Shown in pieces: positions 1 through 7,369 of a stretch of DNA of 40,359 nt. The stretch is from assembly GCA_003132425.1 (NCBI GenBank), contig PKXS01000016.1, positions 3,994 to 44,352 on the forward strand. The letters are read 5' to 3'. Every line of letters starts with the position of its first letter. Positions within the stretch are counted from its first letter, which is position 1. The notes below the pieces were generated by a model, which searched no databases, was not told the DNA's origin, and worked only from the letters and a program-made list of their open reading frames with translations. The position numbers were made by a program, and so were the translations under genes. This DNA comes from Gammaproteobacteria bacterium (GTDB taxonomy: Bacteria > Pseudomonadota > Gammaproteobacteria > Steroidobacterales > Steroidobacteraceae).

Positions 1-308
1 CGCGATGGGCTGGCGGCGCGCGCGCAGATCTCGTTTACCAGATCCGACAAACGCTTGACGCCGCAAGGGTACGTGAGCGCCATCGACCTGGTGAACGTAG
101 GGTTCAAACATCAAATTCACGCGAACTTATCGGCCGTCGTTACGGTATCGGATATTTTCAACGTCAGATCTTCCGCCGCTTCGTCGGTACCCCCGCGCTG
201 ATCAACCAGTACGAAAGAGAACAGGTGGGACGAGTCGCTTATGTCGGCGTCGTTTATGCGTTCGGGGCACCGAAAAAAAGCAAAACAGATTTCGACTACG
301 AGCAGTAA
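1..308 (+). pseudogene. 3' end of an outer-membrane beta-barrel (TonB-receptor-like) gene with a frameshift
   Basis: The segment runs off the left edge. From base 1 one frame reads beta-strand-like sequence (AQISFTRSDKRLTPQGYV, then NLSAVVTVSDIFN) and stops at 199-201. A second frame continues the same protein (IFRRFVGTPALINQYER, then RVAYVGVVYAFG) to TAA at 306-308. Adding one base near 163-168 joins them as DIFNVQIFRRF, so a single-base loss is the simplest reading. The pattern matches the last strands of outer-membrane barrel proteins of the OMP_b-brl_3 kind, which often end with a short basic/acidic tail as here (KKSKTDFDYEQ). This is a broken gene unless the base loss is an assembly error. 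The first 22 bases recur inverted at 3195-3216. Confidence 0.7.
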
Positions 309-540
309 TAGCGGGGCGGTGCCGCCCGATTGCGATGATTTATCGTTGCGTTGCTGTTACTGCTGTCGTTGTAAAAACACACGTGCGTCTTCGCGTTGAT
401 TGGCAATGGACGCCAGAGATTCGCTATTGGGGAAGCTAAGATCGGAAAGCGGGGATCGGGGACGACTGTAATGTCCTGTAGCACTACGGTAATAAATTCG
501 CAATAAATATTCCGGAACATACGCGGCGTCGCACTTTGTC

Positions 541-2826
541 ATGCAAAGAATAAATATTTCAGCCGGATGCCCCATGTCCACAAATGACTTCGGTAAGAAC
601 TCTTTGGCTCAACTCACGCTCATGGCCGGGCTGCTGATCTGCACCCACTGGGCGCATGCCGATACGGACGATCAGACCGATCAGTCACACGCCCTTGGCA
701 GTCTCGATCCCGTGCTAGTGACCGCGCAGGCGCTGAAAGGGCCCCAACTGGCACCCTCGCAAGGGTCGCTCGTAGCGACGCAGCCACAGTCGATCGTCGG
801 CGGTGACTTCATTCAAGCGAACGACGCACCCGCCGCCAATTACACCGATATCATCAAATTCACCCCGAGCGTGTGGACCGTGGATCCGAATGGCCCTGGT
901 TTGATGGAGAACCTGGGCACCTCAATTCGCGGCTTTCAAGACGGCCAGTTCAACGTTACCTTCGACGGCATTCCATGGGGTGATTCGAACGATTTCACGC
1001 ACCACTCGACCAGCTATTTCATGGCGCAGGATATCGGTAACGTGGTTGTCGACCGCGGCCCGGGCAACGCCGCCACGTTGGGCGATGCAACCTTCGGCGG
1101 AACGGTGTACGTTCAATCCGCCGATCCCAAGAAAGAAATGGGGCTGAATACGCTGCTGAGTTTCGGCAGCTTCAACACGCGTCTCGAGGGTGTTCGCTTC
1201 GATACCGGGGAGGTGAGCCAATGGAGCGATTTGCGGGCCTTCGTCTCGATTAAGCACATCTCATCGGACGGATATCTCACCAACGCCAATCTGGACCGCA
1301 CGAACGGGTTCGTGAAGGTCGTGCAGCCGTTGGGTGATTCCACCGACATCACGCTGGCATCGAACCTCAACAAACTCAATCAAAATCCACCGGTTGGCGC
1401 CACGCCGAACCAGATGGCCCAGTACGCCACCAACTACGCGTACAACACGGATCCGGACAGTCAAGGGTACTTCGGGTACAACCTCGATCGGATAACCACT
1501 GATTACGAATATATTGGGATCAATTCAAGGTTTTCGGGCTGGACCGTCGACAACAAAATCTATACGTATGCGTATTACCATGTTGGCTTGAATGGAGAGG
1601 ATGTGGGCGACGCGCTGCCGAACGGCGTGACCGATGCCGGCGGCTTCCCCAACGGCACGGCCTATGGCGCAAACAACGTCCCGGGACAGGAGCTCATCAA
1701 CAACTATCGTTCCGTGGGCGACATCTTGCGATTCTCGCGCGATCTGGGTCCCGGCGAGGTACAGTTCGGCGGCTGGTTCGACCATCAATCGAATGAGCGT
1801 GCGCTCTACGAAATCGATTTCACCAACAATTCGGCGTTCAATCCGGACCTAACCGTACCGGTCGGAGGTGTGCCGCAAGCAGTGTATACGGACCGATTGC
1901 AGAACAACCAGCTGTTCTCGCGTGAGATATATGCTCAATACGTGTGGCACGCGCTCCCGGGGCTCGATATCACGGGCGGCGATAAATACGTAGACTTCGA
2001 ACGTGTTTTGCACGCGCCGGTCAATCAGGGAACCGAAACCCCGACCGACTATGACCGCAATTGGACTCGTGATCTTCCCTCCTTCGACGCACACTACAAG
2101 ATTGCGGGTAACTGGTCTGTCTACGCGCAGTGGTCAAAAGGATTTTTGGCGCCCAATCTCAACACGCTGTACGTGTTGAATCCGGAAAATAATAAGCTAT
2201 CGCCCGAAGCGACGACGAACGTGCAGGTCGGTACGACTTGGGTGGGCCACGCGCTGACGGTATCTGCCGACGTGTACACGATCAATTTCAGCAACTTCAT
2301 CCAAAAGCAAACGGAAGGCAACCCGAACGATTCGTACTTCTACAATCTGGGCGGCGTCAAGTACAAAGGCGCCGAGGCTGAGGGCACATATGTGGCCGGT
2401 GCCGGATTCAGCGTCTATGCCAACGCCTCCTACAACAGCGCCAGAACGACGGCGGACCAGACGTGGGTACCGCTTACGCCCGACAAGACCGCTGCGCTCG
2501 GTCTGCTCTATATCCAAGGACCGCTGCAGGGTTCGGTAATCGAGAAATATGTGGGCCGACGCTACGGCGATACCGAGGACGCCTACCCGCTCGGTAGTTA
2601 TGCCACCGCCGATGCGGCGATCAACTACACGATCGGACCGCTCGGTAGCACCCTCAAGAACGCCAAGGTAGGGGTGACGCTGCAGAATCTCGCCGACCGC
2701 AAATCGATCTATTTCCTGGCCGGTTATAGTCTCGGCGCAACTCCGCCCAGATACGTTAACGGCAATCCCATGTTCTTTACCGTCCCGGGGCGCAGTATCC
2801 AAGTGAATCTATCGGCTTCATTCTAG
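541..2826 (+). CDS. TonB-dependent outer membrane receptor
   Basis: A 761-residue TonB-dependent receptor that would import a ligand across the outer membrane using TonB energy. The N-terminus has a signal peptide ending near THWAHA, then a TonB-box-like stretch (LDPVLVTAQ) at about residues 55-63. A plug domain follows (about 75-190, with the NYTDIIKFTPSV and IRGFQDGQFNVTFDGIPWGD stretches). The rest is a 22-strand-type barrel ending in a C-terminal Phe (SIQVNLSASF). Full length is normal for the family. A second ATG at 574 leaves a tighter signal peptide and is an equally possible start; neither has a strong ribosome site. The ligand cannot be told from sequence. No Fur box or riboswitch was recognised in 309-540. 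Confidence 0.93.
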   Translation: MQRINISAGCPMSTNDFGKNSLAQLTLMAGLLICTHWAHADTDDQTDQSHALGSLDPVLVTAQALKGPQLAPSQGSLVATQPQSIVGGDFIQANDAPAANYTDIIKFTPSVWTVDPNGPGLMENLGTSIRGFQDGQFNVTFDGIPWGDSNDFTHHSTSYFMAQDIGNVVVDRGPGNAATLGDATFGGTVYVQSADPKKEMGLNTLLSFGSFNTRLEGVRFDTGEVSQWSDLRAFVSIKHISSDGYLTNANLDRTNGFVKVVQPLGDSTDITLASNLNKLNQNPPVGATPNQMAQYATNYAYNTDPDSQGYFGYNLDRITTDYEYIGINSRFSGWTVDNKIYTYAYYHVGLNGEDVGDALPNGVTDAGGFPNGTAYGANNVPGQELINNYRSVGDILRFSRDLGPGEVQFGGWFDHQSNERALYEIDFTNNSAFNPDLTVPVGGVPQAVYTDRLQNNQLFSREIYAQYVWHALPGLDITGGDKYVDFERVLHAPVNQGTETPTDYDRNWTRDLPSFDAHYKIAGNWSVYAQWSKGFLAPNLNTLYVLNPENNKLSPEATTNVQVGTTWVGHALTVSADVYTINFSNFIQKQTEGNPNDSYFYNLGGVKYKGAEAEGTYVAGAGFSVYANASYNSARTTADQTWVPLTPDKTAALGLLYIQGPLQGSVIEKYVGRRYGDTEDAYPLGSYATADAAINYTIGPLGSTLKNAKVGVTLQNLADRKSIYFLAGYSLGATPPRYVNGNPMFFTVPGRSIQVNLSASF

Positions 2827-2860
2827 ACGCGTTCACGTTCACTTGGCGGAATTCGCGTTC

Positions 2861-3306
2861 TCACGGGCCGCGCTGGGAAACTTCCTTCACAGTTTTAATC
2901 GAGCCCGGCCCGTTGACCCGATATCCCGCAAGGCGGGAGACCTCGGCTTGGAATTCTTCGCTGCGCATGATGGCGAGCACCCGCTGCATCGCATCGAGTT
3001 CGAGCAATTCCTTCCGGCAGGCGAAGAAGTAGCCTTCGGTGAGCAAGCGTACAAAATCAAGTTCGAACTGACCGGCAGCGGCTTCGACTCCAAAACTCAC
3101 ATCGACCATATCGCTCGCAACATAGGCTGCCACCGGTGCGTGAATTCGGTCCGCTCGTAGCCGTTGATCTGCGAAGCATCGATGTGGTGTGCTTCGCGCG
3201 CCGCCAGCCCATCGCGCACCCAACCAACGCCCTATCCCCGGTCCCGCAACGTTTGATCGACGCCGCGGCCGATCAGATAGTCGTCTTCAACCAGCAAGAG
3301 TCGCAT
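2861..3306 (-). pseudogene. Chimeric remnant: response-regulator start joined to a molybdate-type PBP domain end
   Basis: Reading leftward from an ATG at 3306, the first 24 codons give an OmpR/QseB-type receiver start (MRLLLVEDDYLIGRGVDQTL). An amber stop follows where Tyr is usual in GY.VDWVRDG, then VRDGLAARE. The same frame then changes family to IDASQINGYERTEFTH. This continues in the next frame as APVAAYVASDMVDVSFGVEA through YFFACRKELLELDAMQRVL, typical of the C-terminal PBP_like domain found in ModE-like molybdate-responsive regulators. The frame change equals loss of one copy of a tandem GCAC at about 3132-3136. Neither parent is complete: no receiver phospho-acceptor region and no helix-turn-helix are present. 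Transcription could still give only a 24-residue peptide. Confidence 0.75.
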
Positions 3307-3404
3307 GATCGTCATCGCTCCGGCGGCGGCATTGTTAGCGCAGCGTGCAACAGCTACGTTAATTCAGAATTAACTCAGCGAGGCGCATGATGGCAATCGC
3401 GGCC

Positions 3405-3572
3405 CTATGACACGTCGTCAGCGTTCGGTGCAACCTTCGGTGCGCGGCGCAGATACTTGAGCATGTCCTTGGGTTTTGCCGTTCCCGCGCGTTCACGCAG
3501 GAAGTCATTCGCAGTGCGCAAGGACCCTACTTTTTCTGCCACCGCCTTCTTCACCGACGTTGGAAGTTTCAT
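3405..3572 (-). CDS. Small basic protein of unknown function, 55 residues
   Basis: A short leftward ORF from ATG 3572 to TAG 3405 begins 25 bases after the stop of the carboxypeptidase gene and is on the same strand, so it may be co-transcribed. The peptide begins MKLPTSVKKAVAEKVGSL, contains RERAGTAKPKDMLKYLRR and ends with acidic residues (NADDVS). It is rich in Lys/Arg, has no membrane segment and no cysteine, and looks helical with an amphipathic first half. The layout (helix, KP linker, second helix, acidic tail) resembles small DNA-binding or antitoxin-like proteins, but I do not recognise the family and no partner toxin is adjacent. No clear ribosome-binding site precedes it. Confidence 0.45.
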   Translation of the reverse strand: MKLPTSVKKAVAEKVGSLRTANDFLRERAGTAKPKDMLKYLRRAPKVAPNADDVS

Positions 3573-3597
3573 AAGTGCCGAATTGGGAACCCGATGC

Positions 3598-4515
3598 TTA
3601 AGTGGTGCTCGCGAGCTTCAATGCCTTCGCGTCAAGCCAGGATTTGATGCGCTGCGCATCGACTAAACGCGTTTGCCCACCGGTTGAGTTCATCAGCACG
3701 ATCACGATCGAGCGGCCCTCGATGATCGCCTTCATCACCAAACACTTACCCGCCTCGGCAATATATCCGGTCTTCTGCAGCACGATGTGCCAATCGGTGT
3801 GAGCGACGAGTTTGTCGGTGGTGTGAAATTCGACCAAGCGACGGCTCAAGGGCACGGCGAATTTCTCATCCGTCGAATAGGCTTGCAGGGTCTGATCGTT
3901 CGAGGCAATGACGACGAGCTTCGACAAATCCTCAGGCGTCGTCACATTAAGCGGCGAGAGCCCTGTCGGCTCAACATACCGGGTCGAGTACATACCAAGC
4001 GCCTCAGCCTTGGCGTTCATTGCCTCGATGCAGGCCGCAAGGCCGCCCGGATAGTAGCGGGCAAGCGCATGCGCGGCGCGGTTCTCACTCGCCATCAGCG
4101 CCAAGTGCAAAAGCTCCGCGCGCGTCAGTAGCGTGCCGCGCTTCAAACGCGAGAAGCTGGGCTTGTCCAGACGCTCATCCGCCTCAGTTATCTCGAGCAT
4201 CTGATCCATTGGCTGATTGGCTTCGAGCACGACGAGCGCCGTCATCAACTTCGTGATCGAGGCCATGGGCTGGACCTGCGAGGCATTCTTCGACAAGAGC
4301 ACGTCGTTCGACTCCTCATCAAGAACCAGTACTTCGCTCGAAGCTAAAAGCGGCACCTGATCGGTGGCGCTGGCGATTGCTTGGGCAATCAAGTCCACTT
4401 CCCTGGCAGTGGCCTTGTGATGCCTCTTGTGATGCGAAGCGTTCGCCGTCAAAGGGAAAACCAATGCGGCGCAACAGACCAATGGGATAAAAATCGAACG
4501 CGAGAGAGCGATCAC
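3598..4515 (-). CDS. pbpG: D-alanyl-D-alanine endopeptidase/carboxypeptidase (PBP7-like, peptidase S11)
   Basis: A 305-residue periplasmic penicillin-binding protein of the S11 family that trims peptidoglycan cross-links or stem peptides. All three active-site motifs are present: SITK (Ser86 to Lys89), SEN (143-145) and KTG (248-250). A signal peptide occupies the first 26 or so residues (hydrophobic IFIPLVCCAALVF, then ANA-S), followed by a His/Lys-rich linker. The GTG start at 4515 is chosen because GAGG lies five bases upstream; an ATG at 4599 would add 28 residues before the signal peptide. Length matches E. coli PBP7 (about 310), and the short C-terminus lacks the membrane-anchoring extension of PBP5 types. 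The small protein at 3405-3572 follows on the same strand. Confidence 0.9.
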   Translation of the reverse strand: MIALSRSIFIPLVCCAALVFPLTANASHHKRHHKATAREVDLIAQAIASATDQVPLLASSEVLVLDEESNDVLLSKNASQVQPMASITKLMTALVVLEANQPMDQMLEITEADERLDKPSFSRLKRGTLLTRAELLHLALMASENRAAHALARYYPGGLAACIEAMNAKAEALGMYSTRYVEPTGLSPLNVTTPEDLSKLVVIASNDQTLQAYSTDEKFAVPLSRRLVEFHTTDKLVAHTDWHIVLQKTGYIAEAGKCLVMKAIIEGRSIVIVLMNSTGGQTRLVDAQRIKSWLDAKALKLASTT

Positions 4516-4779
4516 GAGGGCCTCTTTAGGGGGTAATCCGTAGGGGACGGGATATCTTATATAGGTGAGCGCGGCGGCGGGCTTAGACCGAGGTCTCAAT
4601 TACTCACCCTCCGCTCACTTCCGGGCGCGCCGGCGAGTGACTTTGTGAACGGATGCACTGATTGGGGCGCGGCCGTGGGGCATCGCCTGTCACAGGCAAC
4701 CTTGAGATGCTGATGGCGCACTTCTATTCCGTATACGGTCCGTTCCGGACAGATGGGCAACAGATCATTTCGGCGGTGA

Positions 4780-4998
4780 GTGTCAAGATAGTTGACGCCT
4801 GATTCGGGATTGGGCAGCTTCCTTGTCCGGATTGAGGACCACCAGGCCGACCGGATTCCAGTTTCGGGTCGTCGAAGTCCAGCGGTCAGGATTGGACCGA
4901 CGGGCGGGTTGGTAGAGATCATGCCGGCACCCCAAATGTCGCCCCTTCACGGCCCTGGTGGTGCTGGCCCGCATGGGCTTTCCGTTATCCCAGTGCAG
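4780..4998 (-). mobile_element. IS3-family transposase (OrfB) remnant with the 3' IS end
   Basis: Leftward from 4998 one open frame reads LHWDNGKPMRASTT, the DNG segment of the IS3-type DDE integrase core. After only about 15 residues it reads RRSNPDRWTSTTRNWNPVG and VVLNPDKEAA to a TGA at 4783, the usual C-terminus of these transposases. The roughly 60-80 residues normally between these blocks (including the catalytic Glu) are missing, as is everything upstream of DNG. The outer edge GTGTCAAGATAGTTG at 4780 is probably the terminal-repeat side, because a related sequence recurs at 7288. The element is inactive. Confidence 0.8.
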
Positions 4999-5499
4999 AG
5001 GTCGTCTGTGCGTTCGCGCACAAAGGTATTTACGTACGGGAGCCTGGGATCGCAGCGAAAGCGACGCCGGCCGCCGGAATGTTCGCGAGTGGGCTGTATG
5101 CCAAGACCGTTAATGGTACTCCCCAGGTCGCCATCGGCGTGGCGACGCACAGATGCCACCCAATATCGCATTCGTCCCCCCGTTGTAAACCGGCTTGCAA
5201 CATTTACCAGCGGCTGGTCAAATTTCAGCGCCCATTCATCGTCACGCCGCAGTTTCGCATCAAGACTTGGGCACCCTTTATTAGGTCTGATTCGGCCTTA
5301 TGTGGTCCGTCGCACATACTCTTGTAGAAAATAAGTGGACGGTACACGTAATTGGAAGTTCTTCGCCAAATCGTCGTCGCGATAGATGCGTGTAGCCACG
5401 CCTGGGTCGCCTATGGAATGGACACATTATGAAAACTGCGTTATTCGCCCGAGCTACGACGAGCATAACCGCGCACCATACAAATTCGGGCGGTACACG
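4999..5499. other. Gene-poor, eroded stretch with no recognisable gene
   Basis: About 500 bases between the IS3 fragment and the EAL remnant. Short open frames on both strands show no convincing family signature. A rightward frame near 5360-5410 reads VVAIDACSHAW before a stop, which weakly recalls the start of IS110-type DEDD transposases but is too short to claim. AT content is higher than in the catabolic region to the right. Best read as further decayed DNA. Confidence 0.4.
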
Positions 5500-5796
5500 C
5501 CGGACGATACGGTGAATTCCGCGATGGCGCTCGCGAATCTCACCGCCTTATGCGCCAAGCCATGGGCGTTCCCATGCCTATTAACGACTTCGGCACCGGT
5601 TTCTCTTCGCTCAGGTACCTGGGGAAAATTGCCCTTCCACACGCTAAGGATAGCTCGCCCATTTGTAACCGACATGACAACTGAACCGGAAGGACTTGTG
5701 CTGGCTTCCACCGTTAGCCATCTTGCGCCTTCCGTGAAGCCTAACGTGCTGGCAGAAGGCATCGAAGCCGAACACCAATCGCGTCTCATCGCCTCC
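5500..5796 (+). pseudogene. EAL-domain (cyclic-di-GMP phosphodiesterase) remnant
   Basis: Conserved EAL-domain blocks appear in order but in different frames: LANLTALCA, then MGVPMPINDFGTGFSSLRYL in a second frame (EAL proteins have DDFGTGYSSL). Back in the first frame come LPFHTLRIARPFVTDM (usual: LKIDRSFV) and VLAEGIEAEHQSRLI (usual: VVAEGVET). Two frameshifts are needed, one near 5558-5562 and one in the GGGGAAAA run at about 5621-5628. The catalytic EAL motif and the N-terminal half are absent. The piece ends about 20 bases before the start of the sigma-54-type regulator. It is dead as an enzyme; original family membership is clear from the conserved order of blocks. Confidence 0.8.
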
Positions 5797-5818
5797 CAAA
5801 ATCATTGGAGAGACTCCC

Positions 5819-7255
5819 ATGAATCCTGACTCGCCTCCCATCACAACCTCCCTCGGCTTTGACATTAAACACAGCGGCTCCAGACTCCGCAAGAACGCTG
5901 TCAAGCCGCCGGCGGTTCATCCGCACAAAGCTAGAGTTCTGGTTGTAGACAATGACCCAGCTTTGCGTCGACTCTTGAGTATTCGTCTTGGCGCCGCGAA
6001 CTATGAGGTGGAATCAGTGCATAGTGCGCAAGCGGCACTAGATGCGTGCATGCGATTGCGTCCGAATCTCGTGATTACCGAATTGCGAATGGAGCAGATG
6101 AACGGGCTCGGTCTACTGAAGGAATTGAAGAGCCGTTGGCCGGAATTGAGCGTGATCATCTTGACCGCCTACGGCACGATACCCGAGGCCGTGCAGGCCA
6201 CCCAGTGCGGTGCGTTTGGCTTTCTAGTGAAACCAGTGGATAAATCTGAATTATTAGGACAAGTGCAACGAGCGATTAAGGCCTCGACTTTCACGCACAT
6301 CGAGGGCGACTGGCGGGCGGACATTGTTTCGCGCAGTCAACTCATGGAGGACCGATTAAGACAAGCCAATGGGGCTGCGGGCACCGATGCGCCGGTAATG
6401 TTAATGGGCGAAAGTGGAACCGGAAAAGAACTCTTTGCGCGTGCCATTCACGCCGCAAGTGCGCGTCGCGAGAAACCCTTCATCGCCGTCGCATGTCAAA
6501 CTCTGGTCGAAGGCTTGCTGGAAGCGGAACTCTTCGGCCATGAGACGGGCGCGTCCTGCGGTACGACCGCGTCGGATTTGGGAGCATTTCAAGCAGCGCA
6601 CGGGGGCACATTATTGCTCCATGAAATCGGCAATTTGCCGATTGCGCTGCAAGTTAGGCTCATGCAAGCGTTGCGCGAAGACCACGAACTCAAGGGAGAG
6701 AGTCCAGCGCGTGCCGATGTGCGACTCATCTGCACAACATCTCGCGACCTGAAGCTACTGATAAATAGCGGCCAATTTCGTGAAGATTTATATTACCGAA
6801 TAAACGTTTTGCCGATTGAGGTACCTCCTTTGGGGCGTCGTCGCGAAGACATTCCATTGTTGGTCTCGCACTTTCTGGAGCAAGCCACTGAGGCGAGCGG
6901 CCTCACGAAAATATATTCACCGAAAGCGGTGGAATTGCTTGTGACCACGGATTGGCCCGGGAACGTTCGGCAGCTCTTCGATTTAGTGAAGCAGAACGTT
7001 ATCCTTTCGCAGGGTAAGGTGATGACGGAAGAATTTGTGCAGCAATCGTTGAGAAGCGACTCAACTCGAATCCCTTCCTACGATGATGCGCGCGATGAGT
7101 TCTCGCACGATTACCTTGTAAAGAATTTGCAAAGTACCGCAGGCAATGTAAGCAAATCAGCCCGCCTCGCCAAGCGCAATCGCACCGATTTCTACAAACT
7201 TCTGTCACGCTATCGAGTACTGGCGGAGGACTTTAAGAGGATCCCGCATCTCTAA
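5819..7255 (+). CDS. GlrR/QseF-like sigma-54 activator with degenerate receiver and AAA+ motifs
   Basis: A 478-residue protein with the order receiver (about 38-155), AAA+ domain (about 165-400) and a Fis-type helix-turn-helix ending NRTDFYKLLSRYRVLAEDF, as in GlrR of enterobacteria. Walker A is intact (GESGTGKE, 197-204), as is the arginine region REDLYYR (321-327). Three signature positions differ from the family: the phospho-acceptor Asp is Glu88 (VITELRM); the sigma-54-contacting GAFTGA loop is GASCGT (244-249); and the Walker B Asp is His268 (LLLHEIG). Receiver Thr116 and Lys138 are kept. A ribosome site GGAGAG precedes ATG 5819. No kinase gene is adjacent. It cannot work as a normal bacterial enhancer-binding protein if these residues are essential here, but the reading frame is intact; a sigma-54-independent DNA-binding role is possible. 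Confidence 0.88.
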   Translation: MNPDSPPITTSLGFDIKHSGSRLRKNAVKPPAVHPHKARVLVVDNDPALRRLLSIRLGAANYEVESVHSAQAALDACMRLRPNLVITELRMEQMNGLGLLKELKSRWPELSVIILTAYGTIPEAVQATQCGAFGFLVKPVDKSELLGQVQRAIKASTFTHIEGDWRADIVSRSQLMEDRLRQANGAAGTDAPVMLMGESGTGKELFARAIHAASARREKPFIAVACQTLVEGLLEAELFGHETGASCGTTASDLGAFQAAHGGTLLLHEIGNLPIALQVRLMQALREDHELKGESPARADVRLICTTSRDLKLLINSGQFREDLYYRINVLPIEVPPLGRRREDIPLLVSHFLEQATEASGLTKIYSPKAVELLVTTDWPGNVRQLFDLVKQNVILSQGKVMTEEFVQQSLRSDSTRIPSYDDARDEFSHDYLVKNLQSTAGNVSKSARLAKRNRTDFYKLLSRYRVLAEDFKRIPHL

Positions 7256-7287
7256 ACGCTCACTGGTACGCACGAGATGTCGAAGGA

Positions 7288-7369
7288 GTGTCAAGATCGT
7301 TGTCGCCTGAGTCGGCTCGCTGCTTCGGCAATCTCTATCCTGCGCATTGAGAATCACCAAAGCGAGCGG
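7288..7369 (-). mobile_element. Second IS3-type 3' end remnant
   Basis: GTGTCAAGATCGTTGTCGCC at 7288 matches the IS end at 4780 with about 25 of the first 29 bases identical. After an offset of seven bases, a second block at 7346-7369 matches 4831-4854 with about 18 of 24 identical. Both copies have the same orientation. In the transposase frame this piece reads PLALVILN, against PVGLVVLN in the other copy. It overlaps the last dozen codons of the NCS1 permease. Confidence 0.65.

Noticed and set aside
5345-5420. Possible IS110-type transposase start (VVAIDACSHAW)
   Set aside because: Only about ten residues resemble the DEDD domain start, the frame stops soon after and no other IS110 block follows.
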